Shown here in pieces: positions 16,882 to 27,048 of a stretch of 64,000 nucleotides of DNA. Position 1 is the first letter of the stretch; every line of letters starts with the position of its first letter. Source of the DNA: Novosphingobium sp. Fuku2-ISO-50 (lineage in GTDB: Bacteria; Pseudomonadota; Alphaproteobacteria; Sphingomonadales; Sphingomonadaceae); the NCBI RefSeq assembly GCF_001519055.1, contig NZ_KQ954301.1:26191-90190 (forward strand), written 5' to 3'. The notes under the pieces were generated by a model. That model saw only the letters and a list, made by a program, of their open reading frames with translations, had not been told where the DNA came from and did no database searches. A program made the position numbers and the translations under genes.

Positions 16882-17949
16882 ATGAGCCGCAACACTTTCG
16901 GACACGTGTTCCGCTTCACCACCTGGGGCGAAAGCCATGGGCCGGCGCTTGGCGCCGTAGTCGACGGCTGCCCGCCGGGCCTGTTGCTGAGCGAGGCGGA
17001 GATTCAGCCGTTTCTCGACGCGCGCCGCCCCGGCCAGTCGCGCTTTACCACACAGCGGCAAGAGCCCGATCAGGTGCGCATCCTGTCGGGCGTGTTCGAA
17101 GGGCGCACCACCGGCACGCCGATCAGCCTGATGATCGAAAACGTCGATCAGCGGTCAAAGGACTATTCCGACGTCGCCCGGGCCTATCGTCCGGGCCACG
17201 CGGACTATGCCTATGACGCCAAATACGGCTTTCGCGACTATCGTGGCGGCGGGCGATCGTCCGCGCGCGAAACGGCGGCGCGAGTCGCGGCGGGCGCAGT
17301 GGCGCGGCTGGTGATCCCCGAAGTCGCGATCATCGGCTATGTCAGCGCGATCGGCGGCGATGCGATCGATCCGGCCCGTTTCGACGCGGCCGAAATCGCG
17401 CGCAACCCGTTCTTCTGCCCCGATCCCGTCGCCGCCGCACGCTGGGAGGCGCTGGTCGATCAGGCGCGCAAATCCGGCTCGTCGCTTGGCGCCGTGGTCG
17501 AATGCATCGCAACCGGCGTCCCCGCCGGTTGGGGGGCGCCGCTCTACAGCAAGCTCGACGCCGAGCTCGCGCATGCGATGATGGGGATCAACGCGGTCAA
17601 GGGTGTCGAAATCGGCGATGGCTTTGCCGCCGCAGCCAATACCGGCGAAGGCAATGCCGACCCCATGCATCCCGGAAATGCCGGCCCCGTATTCACGGCC
17701 AACCATGCGGGCGGAATCGCCGGGGGCATTTCCACCGGGCAGCCGGTGATGGTGCGCGTCGCGTTCAAGCCGACGTCGTCGATCCTGACGCCGATGCCGA
17801 CGATCACGCGCGAAGGCGAAGCGACCGAACTGTTCACCAAGGGTCGCCACGACCCTTGCGTCGGGATTCGCGGCGTGCCGGTGGTCGAGGCGATGATGGC
17901 GGCAGTGCTCGCCGATCAAAGGCTGCTCCACCGCGCACAATGCGGCTAG
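16882..17949 (+). CDS. aroC: chorismate synthase
   Basis: A 355-residue enzyme converting 5-enolpyruvylshikimate-3-phosphate to chorismate with reduced FMN, the last shared step of aromatic amino-acid synthesis. Signature blocks: FTTWGESHGPALGAVVDGC at the N-terminus, the RGGGRSSARETAAR region (residues about 120-135) and GKGRHDPC-like TKGRHDPCVGIRGVPV near the end. ATG 16882 gives the canonical MSRNTFGHVFR start. Its TAG stop codon lies inside a 19-bp tandem duplication. Confidence 0.97.
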   Translation: MSRNTFGHVFRFTTWGESHGPALGAVVDGCPPGLLLSEAEIQPFLDARRPGQSRFTTQRQEPDQVRILSGVFEGRTTGTPISLMIENVDQRSKDYSDVARAYRPGHADYAYDAKYGFRDYRGGGRSSARETAARVAAGAVARLVIPEVAIIGYVSAIGGDAIDPARFDAAEIARNPFFCPDPVAAARWEALVDQARKSGSSLGAVVECIATGVPAGWGAPLYSKLDAELAHAMMGINAVKGVEIGDGFAAAANTGEGNADPMHPGNAGPVFTANHAGGIAGGISTGQPVMVRVAFKPTSSILTPMPTITREGEATELFTKGRHDPCVGIRGVPVVEAMMAAVLADQRLLHRAQCG

Positions 17950-17998
17950 AATAAGCGCGGGCGGCTAGAATAAGCGCGGGCGGCCAGGATAATCGCAC
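17942..17998 (+). repeat. 19-bp tandem duplication across the aroC stop codon
   Basis: GCGGCTAGAATAAGCGCGG occurs exactly at 17942-17960 and 17961-17979, with a diverged third copy at 17980-17998. The first copy contains the aroC TAG stop (17947-17949). The unit length is not a multiple of three. Confidence 0.9.
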
Positions 17999-18038
17999 CG
18001 GCCCGGCAGGATGGGGTCTTTCGGGGGAGCATGACGAC

Positions 18039-19349
18039 GTGGCGCGACGCCTGACTTTGTGGATCGTCATCGGCATGTTTGCCGGTATCGCGCTGGGCGC
18101 GGGGCTGCATCAGGCCTTGCCGGCGGACAGCAAGACGCTGGCGACAACCGCCGACCTGTTGAAATTGCTGCCCGAAGTGTTTCTGCGGCTGATCAAGATG
18201 ATCATCGCGCCGCTGATCCTGGCAACGCTGGTCACCGGGATCGCGGCGATGGGCGACAGCAGCGCGCTGGGCCGGATCGGCGGGCGGGCGCTGGGCTGGT
18301 TCGTCTGCGCCAGCCTGATCTCGATCACTCTGGGCCTCGTGCTGGTCAATCTGTTTCAGCCCGGCCATGGCCTGCATTTCACCGCCGCCGCGCCGGTCGG
18401 CACGCTGTCGACCGCCGATTTCACCTTTCGCCATTTCGTCATGGAAATCGTGCCGACCAGTGTGATCGACGCGATGGCGCAGAACAATGTCCTGCAAATC
18501 CTGGTCTTTGCGCTGTTTGCGGGCGTTGCGCTGTCGGCGCTGGGCGAAACGGGCGCGCCGCTGGTGCGCGGGGCCGAGGCGCTGGTCGCGATGATGCTGA
18601 CGATGACCGGCTATGTCATGCGCGCGGCGCCGCTGGCGGTGTTTGGCGCGCTCGCCTCGGTCATCGCGACGCGGGGCCTGGGCATTCTGGTCACCTATGG
18701 CGCATTTGTGGCCGAATTCTATGGCGGGCTGGCGCTGTTCTGGCTCTTGCTGTTTTCGGTCGCCAGCCTGTTTCTCGGGCGGCGCGCCTGGCTGCTGGCC
18801 CGCTATGTGCGCGAGCCGTTGCTGCTCGCCTATTCAACCGCCAGCTCGGAAAGCGCGCTGCCGCGTCTGTTCGAAGCGCTCGACCGGTTTGGCGTGCCGC
18901 GCCGGATTTCGGGCTTTGTCCTGCCACTGGGCTATTCGTTCAATCTCGACGGCTCGATGATGTATACCAGCTTTGCGACGATGTTCATCGCGCAGGCTTA
19001 TGGCATTCCGCTGTCCGCCGGGCAGCAGGTGGCCATGCTGCTGACGCTGATGATCACGTCAAAGGGCATTGCCGGGGTGCCGCGCGCCAGCCTCGTGGTG
19101 ATCGCCGCGACGCTGACCCAGTTCGGCCTGCCGATCGAGGGGATCGCGCTGCTTTTGGGCGTCGATACGTTCCTCGACATGGGCCGTACCGCGACCAATG
19201 TCGTCGGCAATGCGGTCGCGACGGCGGTCATCACGCATTGGGAAGGCATGTTGCAAGTCCCGCTCGACCCCGACGCGCCGATTCCGATGCCGCCCCACGA
19301 CACCCCGGAACACGGGCGCCGGGGGCTGCATCTCGATCCGGGGGCCTGA
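18039..19349 (+). CDS. dicarboxylate/amino acid:cation symporter
   Basis: A 436-residue inner-membrane protein of the DAACS (GltP/DctA) family. N-terminal LTLWIVIGMFAGIALGAGLH, the LPEVFLRLIKMIIAPLILATLV helix, the serine-rich AYSTASSESALPRLFE loop, the NLDGSMMY motif and GVPRASLVVIAATL with FLDMGRTATNVVGN are all diagnostic. It imports C4-dicarboxylates or glutamate/aspartate with H+ or Na+. The start is GTG 18039 with GGGGGAG at 18023-18029; an ATG at 18031 is out of frame. Its stop lies in a short tandem duplication. Confidence 0.93.
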   Translation: MARRLTLWIVIGMFAGIALGAGLHQALPADSKTLATTADLLKLLPEVFLRLIKMIIAPLILATLVTGIAAMGDSSALGRIGGRALGWFVCASLISITLGLVLVNLFQPGHGLHFTAAAPVGTLSTADFTFRHFVMEIVPTSVIDAMAQNNVLQILVFALFAGVALSALGETGAPLVRGAEALVAMMLTMTGYVMRAAPLAVFGALASVIATRGLGILVTYGAFVAEFYGGLALFWLLLFSVASLFLGRRAWLLARYVREPLLLAYSTASSESALPRLFEALDRFGVPRRISGFVLPLGYSFNLDGSMMYTSFATMFIAQAYGIPLSAGQQVAMLLTLMITSKGIAGVPRASLVVIAATLTQFGLPIEGIALLLGVDTFLDMGRTATNVVGNAVATAVITHWEGMLQVPLDPDAPIPMPPHDTPEHGRRGLHLDPGA

Positions 19350-19378
19350 ATCCGGGGGCCTGAATCGGGGGGCTTACT
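19337..19378 (+). repeat. 14-bp tandem duplication across the symporter stop codon
   Basis: TCCGGGGGCCTGAA at 19337-19350 is repeated exactly at 19351-19364, with a diverged third copy at 19365-19378. The TGA stop (19347-19349) is inside the first copy. Confidence 0.85.
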
Positions 19379-19766
19379 TCCCGATTTCGACCGGCTGAAA
19401 CATGCCCATGCCGCACGATCCGCGCGGACCGCCGCCGGGGCCGCCGAATTCCATCACGGTGATGATGTCGGTGTTGCACAATTCGCTGAGCGAGGTTTCG
19501 TACTTGAACGCGCGATACGTGCCGAGGCTGTTGCAGCGTTGCGGCAGAGTGACGCGATACCATTGCCGGACGCCGGTGCGGAAATCGATCGTCCAGTCGT
19601 CCTGCACGCGGCTTTCGCTGATGCTGCTGATCGGGATACAGTTTTGCGCGGCGCCGATCGGGCGCGCGGCGGGCACATTCTTGCCATGACCGTCATCGCC
19701 GCCATGAACCGGCGCACAGCCGGCCAGTGCGGCAAGGGCAACACATACAACAGAGGTCCGTTTCAT
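19374..19766 (-). CDS. DUF6491 family lipoprotein
   Basis: A 130-residue protein with a lipoprotein-type signal, MKRTSVVCVALAALAGC. The mature part has CIPISSISESRVQDDWTIDF and LCNTDIITVMEF, matching the sphingomonad DUF6491 family (my recognition, no search). Function unknown. ATG 19766 overlaps the nth stop by 4 bp (ATGA), so it is translationally coupled to nth; the longer ORF to 19850 is not used. Third gene of the dapB-nth-DUF6491 operon. Confidence 0.85.
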   Translation of the reverse strand: MKRTSVVCVALAALAGCAPVHGGDDGHGKNVPAARPIGAAQNCIPISSISESRVQDDWTIDFRTGVRQWYRVTLPQRCNSLGTYRAFKYETSLSELCNTDIITVMEFGGPGGGPRGSCGMGMFQPVEIGK

Positions 19767-20455
19767 GTCGCAGTCTCCTTCGACCGACGCGCCGTCCTGA
19801 CCGGCGCGGGCATCGTCCCCCGTTCGGTGATTTTGTCCTTGTAGCGGCAAAGGTCAATGACCGGACAGCGCCAGCATTCCGGTTTGCGCGCCTTGCAGAT
19901 ATAGCGGCCGTGCAGGATCAGCCAGTGATGCGCGCCGACGCGAAACGGCTCGGGCACTTTTTTCTCCAGCCCCTTTTCGACCGCCAGCACGGTCTTGCCC
20001 CTGGCCATGCCGGTGCGATTGCAGACGCGGAAGATATGCGTGTCGACGGCAAAGGTCTCGGCGCCGAACGCGCAATTGAGCACGACATTGGCCGTCTTGC
20101 GCCCGACACCGGGCAGCGCGGTCAGGGCGTCGCGATCATTGGGCACTTCGCCACCGTGATCGCGAATCAGCATCTCCGACAGCGCGATCACATTCTTCGC
20201 CTTGGCGTTGAACAGGCCGATCGTCTTGATGTGTTCCTTAAGCCCCGCTTCGCCCAGCGCGACCATCTCGGCGGGCGTGTGCACGATCCGGAACAGCGCC
20301 CTGGTCGCCTTGTTTACCCCGACATCGGTCGCCTGCGCCGACAGCACGACGGCGACCAGCAACTGATAGGTATTGCCAAAGGCCAGCTCGGTCTCGGGCG
20401 CGGGATTGGCCTCGGCCAGACGACGGAAAAATTCGAAGATCTGATCGCGTTTCAA
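19763..20455 (-). CDS. nth: endonuclease III
   Basis: A 230-residue DNA glycosylase/AP lyase that removes oxidised pyrimidines. The helix-hairpin-helix LPGVGRKTANVVLN holds the catalytic Lys, AVDTHIFRVCNR the catalytic Asp, and the C-terminal CKARKPECWRCPVIDLC is the C-x6-C-x2-C-x5-C [4Fe-4S] site. The only start at the right place is TTG 20455, overlapping the dapB stop as TTGA, so translation is likely coupled to dapB. The same frame stays open to 21325 but that part is a shadow of dapB. Confidence 0.95.
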   Translation of the reverse strand: MKRDQIFEFFRRLAEANPAPETELAFGNTYQLLVAVVLSAQATDVGVNKATRALFRIVHTPAEMVALGEAGLKEHIKTIGLFNAKAKNVIALSEMLIRDHGGEVPNDRDALTALPGVGRKTANVVLNCAFGAETFAVDTHIFRVCNRTGMARGKTVLAVEKGLEKKVPEPFRVGAHHWLILHGRYICKARKPECWRCPVIDLCRYKDKITERGTMPAPVRTARRSKETAT

Positions 20456-21180
20456 AGATCGAGCACCTCGGGCATCGTATAGCGACCCGGCGCGCGGCCG
20501 AGCAGCCATTGCGCCGCGCGCACCGCGCCGCGCGCAAAGATCGCGCGGTTTTCGGCCATGTGCGTCAGAGTCAGGCGTTCGTGATCGGTCAGGAAATGGA
20601 CCGCATGGTCGCCCGCGACGGTGCCGCCGCGCAAGCTGGCAAAGCCGATCGCGCCCGGCTCGCGCGCGCCGGTGATCCCGTCGCGTGCCCGCTGTTCGAC
20701 ATCGCCCAGCCGTTCGCCGCGCCCGCAGGCCGCCGCTTCGCCCAGCAGCAGCGCGGTGCCCGAAGGCGCGTCGACTTTCATGCGGTGGTGCGTTTCGACG
20801 ATCTCGATGTCCCAGTCGGGCCCGAGTCGCTGTGCCGCCTCGCGCACGAGATGGGCGAGCAGCGTCACGCCGAGGCTGGTGTTGCCGGTCTGCAGAATCG
20901 GAATCGACAGCGCCGCCGCATCGATCAGCCAGTGATGCCGCTCTTCGAGGCCGGTGGTGCCGACGACCATCGGCACACCCACGGCAATCGCGGCCTCGCA
21001 ATTGCTTTCGAGCGCGCCGGGCGCGGAAAAGTCGACCAGCACATCGCTTTGCGCGGCAAGGGCAGCCGGATCGCCGTCCCTGTCGACACCGCCGGCATAA
21101 TCGTGCCCACCCTGGGCGATCGCATCGCGCAAGGCCTGGCCCATGCGCCCCGCGCTGCCGATGATCCCGATTCTGGCCAT
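20452..21180 (-). CDS. dapB: 4-hydroxy-tetrahydrodipicolinate reductase
   Basis: A 242-residue enzyme of lysine and diaminopimelate synthesis. The N-terminal Rossmann loop is IGIIGSAGRMGQAL, the substrate block DFSAPGALE follows, and ETHHRMKVDAPSGTALLLGE is the catalytic signature (His-His and Lys). ATG 21180 (MARIGIIG) has AAGGGGA upstream; the ORF to 21219 is longer by 13 unlike residues. First gene of a tightly overlapping operon with nth and the DUF6491 lipoprotein. Confidence 0.96.
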   Translation of the reverse strand: MARIGIIGSAGRMGQALRDAIAQGGHDYAGGVDRDGDPAALAAQSDVLVDFSAPGALESNCEAAIAVGVPMVVGTTGLEERHHWLIDAAALSIPILQTGNTSLGVTLLAHLVREAAQRLGPDWDIEIVETHHRMKVDAPSGTALLLGEAAACGRGERLGDVEQRARDGITGAREPGAIGFASLRGGTVAGDHAVHFLTDHERLTLTHMAENRAIFARGAVRAAQWLLGRAPGRYTMPEVLDL

Positions 21181-21230
21181 TGTTCCCCTTTCCTGGCGCG
21201 CGCTCACGCTGTCGATCAAATTTCCAAAGG

Positions 21231-21258
21231 CAAATCTCTACAGACAAATCTCTACAGG
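21231..21258 (+). repeat. 14-bp tandem duplication in the dapB-gyrB spacer
   Basis: CAAATCTCTACAGA (21231-21244) is followed directly by CAAATCTCTACAGG (21245-21258), 13 of 14 identical. It lies in the divergent promoter region of dapB and gyrB. Confidence 0.8.
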
Positions 21259-21375
21259 GCGAACGACGCGCGTCAACGCGGGCACTTGCCCCATGCGATC
21301 GGAATAAGGACTTGCTCCTGTGCAAAACGGCGCGGATTCGCTTGGGTTTCTGGTTACAGATGCTATGGCGGGAGC

Positions 21376-23895
<2,520 letters not shown>

Positions 23896-23902
23896 TAACA
23901 GG

Positions 23903-23927
23903 CGCCGCGAGTACGGGACTCGCGGCG
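23903..23927 (+). terminator. gyrB terminator
   Basis: CGCCGCGAGT (23903-23912) pairs with ACTCGCGGCG (23918-23927) around a 5-base loop, followed by TCCCTTT. It is 8 bp after the gyrB stop. Confidence 0.75.
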
Positions 23928-23990
23928 TCCCTTTACGGAATTTCGTGAAGGTGATAGGCGGGCCGCTCTTGCGGGTCCGGGACTGCCGAC

Positions 23991-25076
23991 ATGATTTCCT
24001 TGCGCGATGCGTTTACCCTGTTTGTGCTGGCGAGCTCTGCCTTGGCCACACCGGCCATGGCCCAATCGGAGCCGCTCGGCCTCAATGCGCTGAGCGCGTA
24101 CAATCTGATCGTGCTGGGCGACCTCACGTCGTCCTCGGAAGTTGAAGGGCGCACGTTCGTCGGCGGCAATCTGACCGGCAATTCGTCGAATTATGAAATT
24201 GCCTCGTCCGTCCCTGCATCGACTTACACCGTTCCCGGACTGACCGTGGTCGGCAATGTCACCGGCGGGACCAAGAATCTCGATAACGGCTCGGGCGCGA
24301 TCGTCGGCGGCAATGTCAGCAGCGGTTTCAATCTCAACGGCGCGGCGCAGACTGTCGATGTCGGCGGCACGATCAGCAACACCAATGTCAACCAGAACAC
24401 GGTCGTTTCCGGCCTTGCCAACAGCAATCCGGCTTTCGTCCAGAACCTGACCCAGTATGGCAGCGCGATGGGCACGAGCATGACCGGCCTGTCGTATCAG
24501 CTCGGCACTTTGGCGGGCACCGCTTCGGTGGTGATGAACGGCAGCACCGGGGTGTTCAACGTGCCTTCGGGTTCGACCACGCCGACGGTGTTCAACCTGA
24601 CCGCCAGCCAGTTGGCCGGGATGAGCGCGATCCAGTTCAACACCGATGGCAGCAGCATGGTGGTGGTCAATGTGACCGGGGCGTCGGTGGCGCTGGCGCA
24701 GAACTTCCTCGGCGGGACGAACAATCTCGGCCAGAGCGTGATCTGGAACTTCCCGAATGCGACATCGCTCTCGCTGACAACGGCCTGGGGCGGGTCGGTG
24801 CTGGCGCCGCTCGCGGCGGCAACGACCGGCAATTACATCCAGGGCTCGGCGGTGTTCGGCAGCCTGACCCAGAATGGCGAAATGCACATCGGCACGTTCA
24901 GCACCAGCTTTGGCCTGCCTTCGACGTCATCGAGTTCGAGCACGTCATCGACCAGTTCGTCGGGCAGCAGCAGCGGCGCCGATGTCGTGCCCGAGCCGGG
25001 CATGATCGCGCTGTTCGCAGCGGGCGCAGCAGGGCTCGCGTGGCGACGCCGCCGGGCGAGCCTCAAACCGGCCTGA
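23991..25076 (+). CDS. choice-of-anchor A family PEP-CTERM protein
   Basis: A 361-residue exported protein. Residues 1-24 are a signal peptide ending AMAQ. The body is Asn/Gly/Ser/Thr-rich beta sequence: AYNLIVLGDLTSSSEVEGRTFVGGNLTG is the choice-of-anchor A domain start. A Ser-rich linker (residues about 305-330) leads to VPEPGMIALFAAGAAGLAWRR, the PEP-CTERM sorting tail: VPEP, a membrane helix and an Arg cluster, recognised by exosortase. No exosortase gene is in the window. Such proteins are linked to extracellular matrix or biofilm. Its stop codon lies in a 16-bp tandem array. Confidence 0.9.
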   Translation: MISLRDAFTLFVLASSALATPAMAQSEPLGLNALSAYNLIVLGDLTSSSEVEGRTFVGGNLTGNSSNYEIASSVPASTYTVPGLTVVGNVTGGTKNLDNGSGAIVGGNVSSGFNLNGAAQTVDVGGTISNTNVNQNTVVSGLANSNPAFVQNLTQYGSAMGTSMTGLSYQLGTLAGTASVVMNGSTGVFNVPSGSTTPTVFNLTASQLAGMSAIQFNTDGSSMVVVNVTGASVALAQNFLGGTNNLGQSVIWNFPNATSLSLTTAWGGSVLAPLAAATTGNYIQGSAVFGSLTQNGEMHIGTFSTSFGLPSTSSSSSTSSTSSSGSSSGADVVPEPGMIALFAAGAAGLAWRRRRASLKPA

Positions 25077-25127
25077 TACTGTGCTGGCCTGATACTGTGC
25101 TGGCCTGACACTGTGCCGACCTGAAAC
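25070..25127 (+). repeat. 16-bp tandem array across the PEP-CTERM gene stop codon
   Basis: GGCCTGATACTGTGCT at 25070-25085 and 25086-25101 are identical; GGCCTGACACTGTGCC (25102-25117) is a third copy with two changes, and a partial fourth follows. The TGA stop (25074-25076) is in copy one. Confidence 0.9.
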
Positions 25128-25130
25128 AAG

Positions 25131-25166
25131 AGGGGCCCCGGTTCGACACTGCGAACCGGGGCCCCT
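25131..25166. terminator. bidirectional terminator between PEP-CTERM gene and nrdB
   Basis: A perfect 15-bp stem, AGGGGCCCCGGTTCG (25131-25145) with 25152-25166, and a 6-base loop. TTT follows on the plus side and a T-rich stretch on the minus side. It lies between convergent genes. Confidence 0.85.
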
Positions 25167-25184
25167 TTCATGATTGCCGCAGCC

Positions 25185-26240
25185 TTATTCGGCAGCGATT
25201 CCTGCGACGTTGAACATGTCCGGCGTGGCTTCCAGCAGGGTATCGGCGTTGGCGGCATTCCTTGCCTTGCGGCGGCCGTCGAACGCATCCCACACTTCGT
25301 TCCAGCTGCCGCGCGTGGCGCCCTTGGAATATTCGGTAGCGCGGGTTTCGAAGAAGTTGGCGTGTTCGACCCCATTGAGCAGCGGCGTCAGCCAGGGCAG
25401 CGGGTGTTCCTCGATCATGTAGATCGGCTGAAACCCGAGCTGGGCGAGCCGCCAGTCGGCGATATAGCGGATATAGCGCTTGATTTCCTTGGCGCTCATC
25501 CCCGGCACCGGCCCTTGTTCGAACGCGAGATCGATGAACGCGTCTTCGAGCCGCACGGTCTTCTGGCAGCAATCGATGATGTCTTCGCGCACCGCCTTGG
25601 TCAGGCAGCCGCGTTCCTGCACAAAGGCGTGAAACAGGCGGGTGATGCCTTCGCAATGCAGCGATTCGTCGCGTACCGACCAGGTCACGATCTGGCCCAT
25701 GCCCTTCATCTTGTTGAAGCGGGGGAAGTTCATCAGCATCGCGAACGAGGCAAACAGTTGCAGCCCTTCGGTAAAGCCGCCGAACATCGCCAATGTGCGG
25801 GCGATGTCCTCGTCGGTATCGACACCAAACAGTTGCAGATAGTCGTGCTTGGCCTTCATTTCCTCGTATTCGAGGAACATGCCATATTCGCTTTCGGGCA
25901 TGCCGATGGTGTCGAGCAAGTGCGAATAGGCAGCGATGTGGATCGTTTCCATGTTGGAAAAGGCCGCAAGCATCATCTTGACCTCGGTCGGCTTGAACAC
26001 GCGGCCATACTTTTCGTGGTAGCAGTCCTGCACCTCGACGTCGGCCTGGGTGAAAAAGCGAAAGATCTGGGTCAGCAGATTGCGTTCATGCTCGCTGATG
26101 TTTTGCGCCCAGTCGCGGCAATCCTCGCCCAGAGGCACTTCCTCGGGCATCCAGTGGACCTGCTGCTGCCGCTTCCAGAACTCGTAGGCCCAGGGATATT
26201 CGAAGGGCTTGTAGGTCTTGCGGGCTTCGAGAAGAGACAT
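25185..26240 (-). CDS. nrdB: class Ia ribonucleotide reductase, beta subunit
   Basis: A 351-residue di-iron radical protein that makes the tyrosyl radical used by NrdA. Iron ligands are seen in QADVEVQDCYHEKY (Asp/Glu) and NMETIHIAAYSHLLD, where ETIH supplies Glu and His and the following Tyr is at the radical position. RDESLHCEG holds the later Glu-His ligands. No N-terminal ATP-cone is present. It follows a PepSY-like membrane gene that has its own terminator, so nrdB probably has a separate promoter in 26241-26325 despite the nearby nrdA. Confidence 0.96.
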   Translation of the reverse strand: MSLLEARKTYKPFEYPWAYEFWKRQQQVHWMPEEVPLGEDCRDWAQNISEHERNLLTQIFRFFTQADVEVQDCYHEKYGRVFKPTEVKMMLAAFSNMETIHIAAYSHLLDTIGMPESEYGMFLEYEEMKAKHDYLQLFGVDTDEDIARTLAMFGGFTEGLQLFASFAMLMNFPRFNKMKGMGQIVTWSVRDESLHCEGITRLFHAFVQERGCLTKAVREDIIDCCQKTVRLEDAFIDLAFEQGPVPGMSAKEIKRYIRYIADWRLAQLGFQPIYMIEEHPLPWLTPLLNGVEHANFFETRATEYSKGATRGSWNEVWDAFDGRRKARNAANADTLLEATPDMFNVAGIAAE

Positions 26241-26321
26241 GGGACGAACTCCGGGGAAAACGCGAAAACGGGTTTACGACAGTTTGGTCGCAAGGGGAAA
26301 GGCGGCCCGGCGGGGCACGCC

Positions 26322-26353
26322 AAAAGCCCGACCGGCGCGATGGCCAGTCGGGC
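26322..26353 (-). terminator. intrinsic terminator of the PepSY-like gene
   Basis: On the minus strand a stem GCCCGAC/GTCGGGC (arms at 26347-26353 and 26326-26332), with extra inner GGC/GCC pairing, is followed directly by TTTT (26322-26325). It ends the PepSY-like transcript before nrdB. Confidence 0.75.
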
Positions 26354-26395
26354 AGGAACGGTTTGCAACGGCGACGCGCGAAGGCGTCGACCGGG

Positions 26396-26782
26396 TTATT
26401 TCCAGAACCAGCGTGGGCTGAGGCCGCGATCCTTGCGGTTGCGCCACATCTGAATGTAGAGCCAAAGCCCTGAAAAGCTGAAAAACACCATGGCAAAGCC
26501 GGCCAGCGTGGCGATCACCACGCCTGCGGGACCAAGGCTTTCCCCCGAATGGAGATGGTGCAGCAGACCGACCAGCGCGCGCGGATCGCCCGCCTTGGGC
26601 TTGGGTCGGCAGGTATAGTCCGGCGGGCAGACGAAGGCCGGAGCACCGGTCGCAGAAGCATGCTCGCGCGGCCCCTCGCCCTTGCCCAGCAACGGCACAA
26701 TCTGGCTGAGCACGCCGGTCACGGCGATCCAGAGCAGAACGACGGCGAAAAACACCGAAAGCCAGCGGTGCCACTTGCGCAT
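26396..26782 (-). CDS. PepSY-associated membrane protein
   Basis: A 128-residue protein with two transmembrane helices. The N-terminus MRKWHRWLSVFFAVVLLWIAVTG is the PepSY-associated TM start, a periplasmic loop with a CPPDYTC Cys pair follows, then HHLHSGESLGPAGVVIATLAGFAMVFFSFSGLWLYIQMWR. PepSY-type membrane proteins often act in ferric-siderophore reduction or peptidase regulation; the role here is unknown. The longer ORF to 26854 starts with a GTG and unlike residues. It sits between nrdA and nrdB, an unusual interruption. Confidence 0.75.
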   Translation of the reverse strand: MRKWHRWLSVFFAVVLLWIAVTGVLSQIVPLLGKGEGPREHASATGAPAFVCPPDYTCRPKPKAGDPRALVGLLHHLHSGESLGPAGVVIATLAGFAMVFFSFSGLWLYIQMWRNRKDRGLSPRWFWK

Positions 26783-27003
26783 GATAGAGTCCCATTTCCT
26801 GATATTGCGAATTGATCGCAACAATGGCCCGGCGGGGCCATTGGATGCAAGCACTTCTTTTGTCGGCTGGACTGATCATGGTTGGCAAGCTTTGAAGTGT
26901 GACAGGTTGTATTCGCATTGAGCGGCCAGACCCGACGATGCTGAAGCCGCCGGCCACCATGGCATCCACTCCACTCTGCCGGCCGGCCAAGGGCAGCGCC
27001 GGA

Positions 27004-27024
27004 GCCGTCGGCTTGGCCGACGGC
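27004..27024 (-). terminator. hairpin after nrdA
   Basis: GCCGTCGGC (27004-27012) and GCCGACGGC (27016-27024) form a 9-bp stem with a 3-base loop, 25 bp past the nrdA stop on the minus strand. No T-run follows. Confidence 0.45.
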
Positions 27025-27048
27025 AACGCGGCCCTTATCGGCAGGCCT

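Noticed and set aside
20509..21375. Long N-terminal extension of gyrB
   Set aside because: It overlaps dapB on the opposite strand and has no gyrase-like sequence; ATG 21376 gives the normal start.
25070..25127. CRISPR or riboswitch
   Set aside because: Direct 16-bp units without spacers and no aptamer-like structure; a plain tandem array.
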